Made by a program: the position numbers and the translations under genes | Notes under the pieces: generated by a model | The model's input: only the letters and a program-made list of their open reading frames with translations | Databases searched by the model: none | Told to the model about the DNA's origin: nothing | Assembly (NCBI GenBank): GCA_002825465.1 | Contig: PJER01000006.1 | Span: forward strand, 42,095 to 106,094 | DNA from: Candidatus Thorarchaeota archaeon MP8T_1 | GTDB taxonomy: Archaea > Asgardarchaeota > Thorarchaeia > Thorarchaeales > Thorarchaeaceae | Reading direction: 5' to 3' | DNA length: 64,000 nucleotides | Part shown: one piece after another, positions 17,929-26,844 of the stretch | Numbering within the stretch: the stretch's first letter is position 1 | Layout of the letters: each line of letters opens with the position of its first letter

Positions 17929-19998
17929 TTAATTCTGAGAGTGCCGGATTTTTCCTTCTCTTGGGCTATAGAGAATACCCTCAGCTAAAAGTTTCTCAAT
18001 GACTTCTTCAGCTTGCTCCCGAGCCAATCCCATTGATACCGCTTTTTGAACTAGTGCATCTCTATTAACAGTGGAACTGCCATCAGCCTCCATATCCTTG
18101 ATTGCTTTAATTATGATATCAGAAGAACCTCTTTGGGATGCACTCATCTTTGATACAAGACGATCGATGTCAATTTTACCAGTGACTCTATCAAGTGCAA
18201 CCATTCGTAATGAGTCTTCCATGAGTCTTATAGAAGCTTGGGCATCCTCTTTGGATACTTTTGGTTGCAGAGCCATTTTTGCTCTAGCTTCTGAAAGACG
18301 AACAAGTGATTCTAGTTGGCGCGCAGTTATTGGAACTGCTGCACCACCTTCTGCACTCTTTCTCAGATTGACATAGAAGTTCTCTATTACCTCCGCTGCT
18401 TCCGCTGATAATTGTGGATCAGCATGATGTAGATTTGCATAACTAATGTATTTCTTTAGAAAATCTGGAGGTATTGGTGGAGTAGCAGGCGCAGCTTTGG
18501 TCTTTTTCATGCGATGCATGTTCAGGATGAATTGAGCCAGCTCTCGGTCTCTGGTCGCCTCAATTGTATCCACCATAATCCAAATCAAATCGAACCTAGA
18601 AAGAATAGTAAATGGAAGTCTAATATTGTCTTGTACTGATAGAGAGGATTCGTATCTTCCTAAGGTAGGATTAGCTGCAGCAAGTATTGATGTCCTAGCA
18701 TTGAGAGTTGCGACTATTCCTGCTTTAGCTATACTCACTGTATGCTGTTCCATTGCCTCATGAATTGCAGTTCTATCAGTTGGATCCATCTTATCAAATT
18801 CATCAATACAGGCGATACCTTGGTCTGCCAAGACAAGGGCGCCAGCCTCAAGTGTCATTGCTCCAGAGTCAGCATCATGAATCACAGCTGCAGTGAGACC
18901 TGCAGCACTACTTCCTTTTCCTGATGTGTAAAGTGCTCGCGTTGCCAATCCTGCAACAAATTTTAGTATCTGGCTTTTTCCGGTACCTGGGTCTCCAATC
19001 ATAAGTATATTCGATTTGCCACGTAACCTAGTTCCATCAGGAAGAGTTTTACTTACACCTCCAAAGAGTAACAATGCAATTGACTCCTTGATAGTATCAT
19101 GTCCTTGAATAGATGGGGCAATAGAAGCAACGATCCTTTCATGGACATAGGGATCTTCTGATAATTCCAATATTTTCTTTTTATCTTCTTCAGATAGTAC
19201 AATCTGTTCGTGTTCTTTTTCGGAAATTTCAACTCCATTTGCTTCAATAAATATGTTGAATGTAGCTAACTTCCCGCCTCTTCTGGAAAAATCAGGCGTG
19301 GTTTGAAGGATTCCTGTTATCTTAACTAGATCGCCAGGGCGAGAGATATCTACTATATCACCTTCAAGAATCACATCGATTGACCGAGGCATTTGACCGG
19401 GGGGAAGTTCTTCGGGGGACTCTTGAATCCTTACTTTTTGCCAATCTCGAAATTGTGATTCTTGTGAGAGGAGACGCATAGGAGTTTTCTTATCGCATAA
19501 AGGACAACGGACAGGTTCTGTATATCTACCCTCTTCTTGTGTCTGGGGTATCTTTTCATCGCATATTCTGCATTGAAACACTGCTTGTACGAGAAGGGGC
19601 TTTACTTCACTTGCCCTCATCATGATGCCACTGATGTGTATAAGCTTTCCAATATGCTTGGATCTAATTGCACGTAGTTTAACATGTTCAGAATAGTTTG
19701 TAATTCGTGCTTTTACTAACGAACTGTCAATGCTCTCGACATAGTCAGGTGCTTGTAATTGCAGTACGGCAACTAATGCATCATTCAATATCTGAATGAA
19801 TTTCACTGGATCATCTGTAGCAAGTACGGAGAAAGCTAAATCAAAACTGACTAATTCTTGATAATCGATGAATAGCGAGGTTTCTTCATTGATTGGCATT
19901 TGCTTTACTCGAGTCCAGTAAATCGTATCTCCTTGTTCATCTTTGTAGGTTCGAAGGAACTCTTCAAACCGTTCTTGTGATTCTTCATAATTAGACAT
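17929..19998 (-). CDS. mcm: Minichromosome maintenance replicative helicase
   Basis: The 689-residue protein has the N-terminal OB domain with a zinc site (CRIC and CPLC pairs), then the AAA core: Walker A GDPGTGKSQ, Walker B ACIDEFDKM, the arginine finger SRFDLIW, and a C-terminal winged helix (AVSMGLAREQAEEVIEKLLAEG). MCM forms the hexameric 3'-5' replicative helicase. A strong GGAG ribosome site precedes the ATG. The GINS gene lies upstream on the same strand, as in many archaea, and hel308 downstream. A TATA-like element sits 55-70 bp upstream. Confidence 0.97.
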   Translation of the reverse strand: MSNYEESQERFEEFLRTYKDEQGDTIYWTRVKQMPINEETSLFIDYQELVSFDLAFSVLATDDPVKFIQILNDALVAVLQLQAPDYVESIDSSLVKARITNYSEHVKLRAIRSKHIGKLIHISGIMMRASEVKPLLVQAVFQCRICDEKIPQTQEEGRYTEPVRCPLCDKKTPMRLLSQESQFRDWQKVRIQESPEELPPGQMPRSIDVILEGDIVDISRPGDLVKITGILQTTPDFSRRGGKLATFNIFIEANGVEISEKEHEQIVLSEEDKKKILELSEDPYVHERIVASIAPSIQGHDTIKESIALLLFGGVSKTLPDGTRLRGKSNILMIGDPGTGKSQILKFVAGLATRALYTSGKGSSAAGLTAAVIHDADSGAMTLEAGALVLADQGIACIDEFDKMDPTDRTAIHEAMEQHTVSIAKAGIVATLNARTSILAAANPTLGRYESSLSVQDNIRLPFTILSRFDLIWIMVDTIEATRDRELAQFILNMHRMKKTKAAPATPPIPPDFLKKYISYANLHHADPQLSAEAAEVIENFYVNLRKSAEGGAAVPITARQLESLVRLSEARAKMALQPKVSKEDAQASIRLMEDSLRMVALDRVTGKIDIDRLVSKMSASQRGSSDIIIKAIKDMEADGSSTVNRDALVQKAVSMGLAREQAEEVIEKLLAEGILYSPREGKIRHSQN

Positions 19999-20052
19999 AG
20001 CCTTTCTCCTCGAGCTTGCTTGGAAATACCTCAGACTCCTAGTTCATTAGGG

Positions 20053-20067
20053 TTTGTATTTAAGGGC
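20053..20067 (-). promoter_or_regulatory. TATA-like promoter of mcm
   Basis: Read on the minus strand, GCCCTTAAATACAAA lies between the GINS gene and mcm, about 55 bp upstream of the mcm ATG. The TTAAATAC core fits an archaeal TATA box and would let mcm be transcribed separately from the GINS gene. Confidence 0.4.
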
Positions 20068-20082
20068 ACTAATACTCACATC

Positions 20083-20652
20083 TCATCCCATTATGTTTTG
20101 GCGCCATCCGGATAATAGTTCTACTATCTCTTCGCACAACCATCGTTCTTCATTTGCCATTTGATTCCGCTTTTCTAGATAAGCATCAGAATTTGCTACA
20201 TGTAGAATCTTTGAGAGCCTTGTTTCAACTAAGAAGGATGTCAACTTCTGAAGATTTTCAATTTCGTCATATTTGCGAGGATCCATTGATGTTTTGTCAC
20301 TTTGGAGTCTCAGAGTCTTTCTAGCAATAGCAGTGTAAAGAAATGGTTGAAATGTCTGTAATTTATATGGACTCTTCTTCTCTTCTCGAGAAAGATTTTG
20401 GAGTCTCCGTACTGATTCATATGCATCTTCAGGAGAAATGTCAACTTTTTCATGTCTAAGCAGGTTTTCAATAACCCAATTTGGTAAGGTTACTGTGTCT
20501 CCTTTCTTGAAGGGACCTTGTTTATCTCCTGCAACATTAATCTGCGGAACATCCTCGCGAAATACACATTCTCTTGATTCGTTAAGGAATCCCATTTCAT
20601 ACCGTTTCATGACATCTTTGGAATTCTGACTTAGTCTCATCTCAGCACACAC
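20083..20652 (-). CDS. GINS complex subunit
   Basis: The 189-residue protein contains the archaeal GINS B-domain hallmark KQGPFKKGDTVTLPNWVIENLLRHEKVDI at about residues 45-75, followed by a helical A domain (KKSPYKLQTFQPFLYTAIARKTLRL; VETRLSKILHVA) and a C-terminal ELLSGWRQ. This order (B then A) is that of Gins51/Sld5-type subunits in archaea. GINS links MCM to the Cdc45/RecJ-like component and the primase-polymerase. Its position just upstream of mcm supports the call. The start could be the ATG used here or the second ATG four residues in. Confidence 0.75.
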   Translation of the reverse strand: MCAEMRLSQNSKDVMKRYEMGFLNESRECVFREDVPQINVAGDKQGPFKKGDTVTLPNWVIENLLRHEKVDISPEDAYESVRRLQNLSREEKKSPYKLQTFQPFLYTAIARKTLRLQSDKTSMDPRKYDEIENLQKLTSFLVETRLSKILHVANSDAYLEKRNQMANEERWLCEEIVELLSGWRQNIMG

Positions 20653-20684
20653 ATCTCTCTTAGTTAGAATGAGATAAAGACCTT

Positions 20685-20762
20685 GCTCTATAAAAATGAG
20701 TCAAAGTGATTAATGGGAGAAGACTATTATGATAATGCAGGCTTTGAGAGAAGCTTTTTAGG
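20685..20762. promoter_or_regulatory. Divergent TATA-like elements for the GINS and rfcS genes
   Basis: Between the divergent genes, a minus-strand CATTTTTATAGAGC element (20685-20698) lies about 35 bp before the GINS start. A plus-strand GAAGCTTTTTAGG element (20750-20762) lies about 70 bp before the rfcS start. Both have the TATA-like composition expected of archaeal promoters; no other signal is evident in the 180-bp gap. Confidence 0.35.
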
Positions 20763-20832
20763 ATTCAGCAGTGACTCATCGAATAGACTTGTACTGTTGC
20801 TCTAGACACGCATGAAATGTTCGAGGTTATCT

Positions 20833-21798
20833 ATGATGGATTTGGATTTATGGACTGAAAAATATCGACCTCCCACCTTGAGTGGAATAATTGGACAAGA
20901 ATCAATAATTGAGAGTCTAACAAGGTTTGTAGAGTCTAAGGCAGTGCCTCACTGTCTCTTCACTGGGCCTCCAGGAACAAGTAAAACAACTGCAGCAATG
21001 GCTATGGCTAAGGATCTCTTCGGAGATACTTACGAACGTAATTTCATGGAATTGAATGCCAGTGATGAAAGAGGTATTGATGTAGTTCGTAATCAGATCA
21101 AGAATTTTGCTCGTACACTACCTTCAGGAAACGCGCCATTCAAGATACTGGTCTTAGATGAAGCAGACCATCTGACTTCGGATGCTCAACATGCTCTCAG
21201 ACGTACAATGGAATCCTATGCACAATCTTGTCGTATGATTCTGATTTGCAATTATTCTAGTAGAATTATTCCTCCTATACAATCAAGGTGTGCGATATTT
21301 CGATTTTCTCGTCTAGATGAAAGTGGGATTTCAAAGCGTCTCAAATATATTGCAAAGAATGAAAAAGTCACTCTTGATTCAAGTGGAATTGACGCAATTT
21401 TATACCTTACAGAGGGAGATATGAGAGCTGCGATTAATCTCCTTCAAGCAGCTTCTTCAACTGGTGAAACAATAACAGACAAGGTTGTTTATGCAATATC
21501 TGGTAGTGCAAGCCCAGAAACAATAAAGAAGATGCTTATAGACGCCAAAGAACAACGTCATCTTGATTCACTCCAATCCCTCAGGAAACTAATCTATAAT
21601 GAAGGTGTATCTCCTGTAGATCTTGTGAGGCAGATTCACAAAGAGATTCAAGTTCTCAGTTTAACACATTCACAACAGATGTCTATCTTAGAACAAATTG
21701 CTGAAGCTGAATTCCGGATTGGTGAGGGTGCTAATGGTGAAATTCAACTTGCTGCTCTCCTAGCACATATTGGTGTAGGGAGTGATACAAGTGAATAA
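20833..21798 (+). CDS. rfcS: Replication factor C small subunit
   Basis: The clamp-loader ATPase begins LWTEKYRPPTLSGIIGQ and carries Walker A TGPPGTSKTTAAMAMA, Walker B LVLDEADHLT, the SRC motif (IQSRCAIF) and sensor 2 GDMRAAINLLQ. RFC loads PCNA onto primed DNA. The frame opens at 20812, but the ATG at 20833 has GAGG nine bases upstream and the usual start MMDLDLWTEKYRP. It overlaps the following rfcL start, the normal archaeal rfcS-rfcL arrangement. Confidence 0.95.
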   Translation: MMDLDLWTEKYRPPTLSGIIGQESIIESLTRFVESKAVPHCLFTGPPGTSKTTAAMAMAKDLFGDTYERNFMELNASDERGIDVVRNQIKNFARTLPSGNAPFKILVLDEADHLTSDAQHALRRTMESYAQSCRMILICNYSSRIIPPIQSRCAIFRFSRLDESGISKRLKYIAKNEKVTLDSSGIDAILYLTEGDMRAAINLLQAASSTGETITDKVVYAISGSASPETIKKMLIDAKEQRHLDSLQSLRKLIYNEGVSPVDLVRQIHKEIQVLSLTHSQQMSILEQIAEAEFRIGEGANGEIQLAALLAHIGVGSDTSE

Positions 21799-23011
21799 TG
21801 ATGATCTTCCCTGGCCTGAGAAACATAGACCAAGTAGTATCGATCAAATTGTGGGTAATTCAGAAAGTATACGCATGATCAAATCATGGATTTTGTCTTG
21901 GAAGAATAAACTTCCAGACAAGCGTGCAGTGCTACTAATTGGACCACCAGGAACCGGAAAGACCGCATCAATAGGTGCTTTGGCAAAAGATTTGGATATG
22001 GAGATTGTAGAGTTTAATTCAAGTGATAAAAGGAATAAAGGAAGTATTGAAACACTTGTGTGGAGAGCAGCAACCCAGCAAACACTTGATGGTAGACCTC
22101 GTATTATTCTACTTGATGAGGTAGATGGTCTATCTGGTACCAGTGATAGGGGTGGTGTTGGTGCGATTGTCAAAGTCATCAAGAGCTCTGTTCATCCGAT
22201 TATGATGACTGCAAATGACCCTGATAGTCCTAGATTGAAAGATTTGTACAAGATATGTCATGTCTATAATTTTGAACCAATTGACTCGGAGAGCATGAGT
22301 AAAGTTCTAACTAAAATTGCAAAACTGAACAAGGGTAATGTATCTCAAGATGTAATTGATACAATTATTGAAAATGCAGCTGGAGACCTTAGAGCTGCTA
22401 TCTCTGATTTAGAGGCCCATGTAAAACGTGGTACCTCACCGCAAGTAGTTGACTCTGTTATTCGAGACACTAGAAGAGGTACGGAAGAAACTCTTCGAAG
22501 ACTGTTCATGACTACAAATCCAAAATTAGCTAGACGAGTATTATCTGAATCTGATTTAGACCATGATTCATTGATCTTATGGTTAGAAGAAAACCTTCAT
22601 CTTCATCTATCAACTCCAGATGAACTGGATGAGGGGCTGGAGAGTCTTTCGTTAGCAGATTTATCTTTAGGGAGGATAATGCGAAACCAGAACTGGAAGT
22701 TATTGTCTTACATGTATGATTTTCTTTCATTTGGAGTTGCAGGAGCAAGAACAAAATCCCCGTATAGGAAAGTAAATTACTCAAAACCAACATGGCCTTT
22801 GTTAGTATGGCAAGGTAATCAATCGCAAGAGAAACGAAAGGATATTCTAACTTCCTTATCCAGATTTGCAGGTATTTCGAAAAGGAGAGCATCAAGAACT
22901 CACTTTGATGCCATAACAGAGATTATTGAAATCGCTCCTAGTAAGATCAAGGACTATGCTGATTGGTTGAACGTTGATAAGGCATCATTGAAGAAGAGAG
23001 GTACGAGGTAA
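21791..23011 (+). CDS. rfcL: Replication factor C large subunit
   Basis: The protein begins DDLPWPEKHRPSSIDQIVGN and contains Walker [18 protein letters not shown], Walker B IILLDEVDGLSG, sensor 1 MTANDP and sensor 2 GDLRAAISDLE. At about 406 residues it is on the short side for RfcL, and the C-terminus does not show an obvious PCNA-binding box. The frame opens at a GTG at 21782, while the GTG at 21791 is better spaced from the AGGGAG ribosome site; both overlap the rfcS stop, implying coupled translation. The 3' end overlaps the convergent truA gene by 65 bp. Confidence 0.93.
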   Translation: MNNDDLPWPEKHRPSSIDQIVGNSESIRMIKSWILSWKNKLPDKRAVLLIGPPGTGKTASIGALAKDLDMEIVEFNSSDKRNKGSIETLVWRAATQQTLDGRPRIILLDEVDGLSGTSDRGGVGAIVKVIKSSVHPIMMTANDPDSPRLKDLYKICHVYNFEPIDSESMSKVLTKIAKLNKGNVSQDVIDTIIENAAGDLRAAISDLEAHVKRGTSPQVVDSVIRDTRRGTEETLRRLFMTTNPKLARRVLSESDLDHDSLILWLEENLHLHLSTPDELDEGLESLSLADLSLGRIMRNQNWKLLSYMYDFLSFGVAGARTKSPYRKVNYSKPTWPLLVWQGNQSQEKRKDILTSLSRFAGISKRRASRTHFDAITEIIEIAPSKIKDYADWLNVDKASLKKRGTR

Positions 23012-23798
23012 ATCCAGAAAGTGTGTCATTTGTTCGCCTGATAAAGTCCAACCGATTATTCACTACTTTCTGTATTCTTTTCAGACCATACTTACTCGGC
23101 GTAAATGAAAATGGAACTACTGTTTCCATGAGGATTAGATTCTCTGGAGGTGCTGGTTCTATGCCGCCACGATTTCTTCTACCCTTGAGAACGTCAATAA
23201 TGATTTCAGGTTCAATTTGACCTAAACCAATTTGCGTTAGTAAGGTCACAGTTTTGCGAACAAATTTCCAGAGAAAACTTGTTCCAAACACATCCAAATA
23301 GCGAAATCCTGAGTCATTTCCAATTGTGATATTAAGAACGGTAGTGATAGTATTCCGTCCTTCATCTGGTTTTGAGAGCATATTGAAGTCCTTAGAGCCA
23401 ATAATGTGCGAGATTCCTTTCTTGACTAGTTTTTGATCAACATTATCCCATGTAGATCCGAGATAGTACCGATAATGTCGCATCAATGCATTAGAACGAG
23501 GTCTAAATCCTTCAGGAGCTCTAGTCTTCGCCCAGAGTATAATATCATCAGGAAGGTGTTTGTTTATCTGATCGATATTGAGAGATTTTTCAGTGGAGAT
23601 TAATGCAAGCTGCCCGAAGCTGTGTACTCCCCTATCAGTTCTTCCAGATAGTTGAACAGTCTGTTTAGAATGAGGCTCTTTGCTCCAAATTTGAATTGCA
23701 TCAATCAGTTCACCTTGGACTGTTTTTAGTCCCGGTTGCACCTGTGATCCAAAGTAATAATCACCAAGATAGAACAGACGTGCAAGATAGTCTGTCAT
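22947..23798 (-). CDS. truA: tRNA pseudouridine synthase A
   Basis: The 283-residue protein has the TruA catalytic motif SGRTDRGVHS with nucleophile Asp55, the early FYLGDYYFGSQVQP, and the later FLWKFVRKTV..L and PAPPENLILMETVVPF segments. TruA modifies U38-40 of the anticodon arm. The C-terminal 20-25 residues extend into the convergent rfcL and form an unusual Ser/Thr-rich tail. It is the last gene of the orc1/cdc6-wHTH-truA minus-strand operon. Confidence 0.92.
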   Translation of the reverse strand: MTDYLARLFYLGDYYFGSQVQPGLKTVQGELIDAIQIWSKEPHSKQTVQLSGRTDRGVHSFGQLALISTEKSLNIDQINKHLPDDIILWAKTRAPEGFRPRSNALMRHYRYYLGSTWDNVDQKLVKKGISHIIGSKDFNMLSKPDEGRNTITTVLNITIGNDSGFRYLDVFGTSFLWKFVRKTVTLLTQIGLGQIEPEIIIDVLKGRRNRGGIEPAPPENLILMETVVPFSFTPSKYGLKRIQKVVNNRLDFIRRTNDTLSGFTSYLSSSMMPYQRSTNQHSP

Positions 23799-23815
23799 CT
23801 GTCAGGAGCCCCCTT

Positions 23816-24100
23816 TTACGAATCCCAAATATCAAACAAACTCCTTAATGAACGAGCTCGTAAGTCTTCAACTCTGTAACGATATATCTTGATTCGGCCA
23901 AATATTTTCTCTTCGATAAGCCCAGACTTTAGTAATACTTCAAGATGAGATTTAGTCGAACTATGATTAAGATTCACTCTTCTACAGAGCTCGGATATAT
24001 TCAGTTCATTTGATGCAGCAAGCTCTTTGAGAATCTTAATTCTCCCTCTTGAAGAAAAGAGGTCTTCTATATCGATTTTTTGAGAGGGTTCAGTATTCAA
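23816..24100 (-). CDS. Small ArsR-like winged-helix protein
   Basis: The 94-residue protein is essentially one winged helix: IDIEDLFSSRGRIKILKELAAS, recognition region LNISELCRRVNLNHSSTKSHLEVLLKSG and wing KIFGRIKIYRYRVED. It lacks the cysteine metal sites of true ArsR sensors. It is sandwiched 7 bp after orc1/cdc6 and 17 bp before truA. Co-transcription with an initiator gene suggests a role in controlling that operon or in origin binding, but this is inference. Confidence 0.8.
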   Translation of the reverse strand: MNTEPSQKIDIEDLFSSRGRIKILKELAASNELNISELCRRVNLNHSSTKSHLEVLLKSGLIEEKIFGRIKIYRYRVEDLRARSLRSLFDIWDS

Positions 24101-24107
24101 ATATTAA

Positions 24108-25310
24108 TCACTCCTGAGAATCTAGTAAACCAGCAATATACTGCTCTAGCATTTCTGCTGGAACATCAGAAAGACCGATAAGTGTTGTTTGTCCTCTTTG
24201 TCCACTTCCTGACCTTTTCGCATCAATAATTCCATGAGATGTTAGGTCTTGTACCCATTCCCAAATTTGCGTATGTGCACGTGGATCTTCATTATATTCT
24301 TCACATGACGAACGATACATTTCTTCTACTTCACCCATCGTTACATATGCACCACGAGTTTCTTTCAGTTGTCGTGATATTGCTAATAATAAAATCCAGT
24401 GCATTTGAGAGAGAGTAGTGAATACCTCTTTCCTGAGTTCTGGATGTGTGTCAGCCTTTGCTTGTCTTGCATAATCAGGAACAACTCTGTCTACTTGATC
24501 TCTATCTGCCTGTTTGCCTGACCTCCAAAGTAATTCTATAGCATATCTAGCATCTCCCCTCTCAGATGCAATATCAGAAATCAATTGAATAGTTTCATCC
24601 ATTACTCTGTTTTTCTCAAAAGCCATGTCTACTCTATGTTTGAGAATGTCGTATAGGGCATTTCTATCATATTTGGAAAATCGAAGAAGATTTCGCTGTA
24701 ATGTACTTAGTGTACTGGAATCAAGTAACTCTGAATCAAGTGGTATCTTCCTTCCTATTCCAATAATAGATACGCGTTGTTTTGCATTGAGACGGTCATC
24801 AGTTAATCGTGTCAAATCATATAGAATGTCAGATCCTCTCTGTTTGATGAAATAATCAAGTTCATCAAGAATAAGTAGTAGGTATCTATCTTCTTCATCT
24901 AGAACTTCGACTAACATCTGTAGTAACTCTTCAGGGGAATGTCCTCGTCGAGGAAATTCGGGCTTGAATTCTCTAAGCGCACGTAGAAAGACAAGATATG
25001 ATGTCTTATTTACTCTACAGTTAATATGGATGTTGTGTAAACGGATATCTCTTCGTTCTGCAGCTTGAACAATCTGTTCTGAAAATCTCTTAGCCGCCGC
25101 AGTTTTTCCAGTACCAACCGGACCTTCGATTATGAATCTTTGACTAGTCCTCCCAGGAGAGGAAATCAATGTCTTAAAATTCTGTGCAAGAATCCTAAGC
25201 TCTGCTTGACGATGAGGAAGATTTTCAGGCACATAATCAATCGATAGAAATTGCTCAGACTTGAAAACACTACGCCTACTTAATTCATCTTCAATATAGT
25301 CATGAGCCAT
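24108..25310 (-). CDS. cdc6: Orc1/Cdc6 replication initiator
   Basis: The 400-residue protein has the initiator AAA module: VPENLPHRQAELRILAQNF, Walker A EGPVGTGKTAAAKRFS, Walker B LLLILDELDYF, sensor 2 GDARYAIELLWRSG and a C-terminal winged helix (TLSQMHWILLLAISRQL through GIIDAKRSGSGQRGQTT). Orc1/Cdc6 proteins bind origin repeats and load MCM. Archaeal origins often lie next to cdc6, and here the 213-bp gap upstream is the obvious candidate. A TATA-like CCTTTTAAGG lies about 30-40 bp before the ATG. Confidence 0.94.
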   Translation of the reverse strand: MAHDYIEDELSRRSVFKSEQFLSIDYVPENLPHRQAELRILAQNFKTLISSPGRTSQRFIIEGPVGTGKTAAAKRFSEQIVQAAERRDIRLHNIHINCRVNKTSYLVFLRALREFKPEFPRRGHSPEELLQMLVEVLDEEDRYLLLILDELDYFIKQRGSDILYDLTRLTDDRLNAKQRVSIIGIGRKIPLDSELLDSSTLSTLQRNLLRFSKYDRNALYDILKHRVDMAFEKNRVMDETIQLISDIASERGDARYAIELLWRSGKQADRDQVDRVVPDYARQAKADTHPELRKEVFTTLSQMHWILLLAISRQLKETRGAYVTMGEVEEMYRSSCEEYNEDPRAHTQIWEWVQDLTSHGIIDAKRSGSGQRGQTTLIGLSDVPAEMLEQYIAGLLDSQE

Positions 25311-25338
25311 AGCAGTCCGAGATGTGATGAATGAAAGC

Positions 25339-25353
25339 TACCTTAAAAGGATT
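25339..25353 (-). promoter_or_regulatory. TATA-like promoter of orc1/cdc6
   Basis: The minus-strand reading AATCCTTTTAAGGTA places a TATA-like box about 30-40 bp upstream of the cdc6 ATG, a normal archaeal distance for a short-leader transcript. Confidence 0.4.
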
Positions 25354-25523
25354 TGCGGACTGTACGATTAAAAGTATTTTCTGAGGGTAGGTTCCCGAAA
25401 GTATTGGCGAGCTCCTAACTCAAGATCCATATCATCGTCAATAAAGACTCATCGGGGTCATAGCAATCATCACTCGCCGATAATAAGATGTATCATTATA
25501 CCCATAAATCTGACGAAAGCGAA
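25354..25523. other. Intergenic region upstream of cdc6, candidate origin
   Basis: This gap between cdc6 and tRNA-Gly holds no gene. I see short inverted motifs: GGGTAGGTTCCC near 25384-25395 and an ATCGG/CCGAT pair in the stretch 25448-25483. I do not see a clear long origin-recognition box or an obvious unwinding element. The origin idea rests mainly on position beside cdc6. Confidence 0.25.
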
Positions 25524-25598
25524 TGGTGCGACCGCCGGGATTTGAACCCGGGTCGCAGGCTTGGGAAGCCTACATCATAACCCCTAGACAACGGTCGC
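25524..25598 (-). tRNA. tRNA-Gly(CCC)
   Basis: On the minus strand, acceptor GCGACCG (25592-25598) pairs with CGGTCGC, followed by A and an encoded CCA (25524-25526). The anticodon stem-loop TAGGC-TTCCCAA-GCCTG gives anticodon CCC, and the T arm CCGGG-TTCAAAT-CCCGG is regular. No intron is present, in contrast to the Pro and Glu tRNAs of the window. Confidence 0.95.
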
Positions 25599-25713
25599 TG
25601 TACTGCAAATTCAAAAGATATTTGATAAAAGAGTATCGGCAAATTTTGAATATTAGTTCCTAAGAATACCCTTATGTGATGCTTGCATCAGAAATCGATT
25701 GGGAGATACAATC

Positions 25714-26844
25714 ATGTCCCCTAGTACAAAGTCCATTCATTTCTGGCAGGGAAATCAAGCATGTGCAGAAGCATCTATTGCGGCAGGTTGTAGATTCTTC
25801 GCGGGTTATCCGATAACACCAGCATCTGAGATAGCTGAGATTATGTCTCAAGAGCTACCTAAACTTGGTGGAACTTATGTTCAAATGGAAGATGAAATAG
25901 CAGCGATTTCTGCTGTTATTGGTAGTGCCTGGGGAGGCTTGCTATCAATGACTGCAACCTCAGGTCCTGGTTTTAGTCTCATGCAGGAAAATATTGGTTA
26001 TGCCATTATGACTGAAACTCCTTGTGTCATTGTGAATGTTCAACGAGCAGGACCTAGTACAGGACAAGCAACAAAAGCTGCTCAAGGAGACCTTATGCAA
26101 GCCAGATGGGGAACACATGGAGACCATGCCATGATTGCTTTAGCTCCTAATTCCTCTCAGGAAACATATGAACTTACAATCAAAGCTTTTGACCTCTCTG
26201 AAAGACTACGTCATCCAGTGATTCTACTATCAGACGAAGTAGTTGGACATTCAAGAGAGAAGGTGGTTGTGGATTCCAATCATGACTACAAAATTCAAAG
26301 AAGATTTGCAAAGACAGGAGAACCCCCATATGGTGGAATGGATGCAGATGGAAACGCAATAATGCCAAGATTTGGTGATGGACACAATTTGTTGATTACT
26401 GGTTCAACTCATGATGAACAGGGTTATAGAAAGACCTCTGATGCAGATATACATGATAAACTAATTCGCAGGATTACTGGTAAAATCGAAGAGGCTAGAC
26501 ATATCTTAGATGACTATGTAGTTTCTGGTCCTGAATCTGCTAACTGGGGAATAATATCGTATGGATCCACATCAAGATCAGTAGATGAATTAATGACTGA
26601 TGAAAAGACTCGGTCTAACCTGAAGTTTCTGCGATTGAGGACTGTGTGGCCATTTCCAGATCAAGCAGTAAGGGAATTTAGCAAGTCTGTGGAAAGGATT
26701 TTAGTTCCTGAAATGAATCTAGGGCAATTATCTAGAGAAGTATCACGAGTTGTTAGAGACAGTACAACTGTTGTTCCACTGAATAAAATTGGTGGAGGCC
26801 GTATGATTGAGCCGAGTGAGATACTTGCAAGAATATCAGAGTGA
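25714..26844 (+). CDS. korA: 2-oxoacid:ferredoxin oxidoreductase alpha subunit (KorA-like)
   Basis: The protein has the KorA/PorA core: WQGNQACAEASIAAGCRFFAGYPITPASEIAE, the MEDEIAAISAVIGSAWGG glutamate region, TATSGPGFSLMQE, and the second half VQRAGPSTGQATKAAQGDL and HPVILLSDEVVGHSRE. KorAB oxidatively decarboxylates 2-oxoglutarate to succinyl-CoA with ferredoxin. The frame opens at a TTG at 25699, but the ATG at 25714 has GGGAGAT nine bases upstream. No beta (TPP-binding) subunit follows, so this alpha subunit is an orphan locally. Its last 184 bp are overlapped by a convergent surface-protein frame. Confidence 0.9.
   Translation: MSPSTKSIHFWQGNQACAEASIAAGCRFFAGYPITPASEIAEIMSQELPKLGGTYVQMEDEIAAISAVIGSAWGGLLSMTATSGPGFSLMQENIGYAIMTETPCVIVNVQRAGPSTGQATKAAQGDLMQARWGTHGDHAMIALAPNSSQETYELTIKAFDLSERLRHPVILLSDEVVGHSREKVVVDSNHDYKIQRRFAKTGEPPYGGMDADGNAIMPRFGDGHNLLITGSTHDEQGYRKTSDADIHDKLIRRITGKIEEARHILDDYVVSGPESANWGIISYGSTSRSVDELMTDEKTRSNLKFLRLRTVWPFPDQAVREFSKSVERILVPEMNLGQLSREVSRVVRDSTTVVPLNKIGGGRMIEPSEILARISE

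Noticed and set aside
25354..25523. Confident replication origin next to cdc6
   Set aside because: No clear repeated origin boxes or unwinding element can be read; kept only as a weak candidate.
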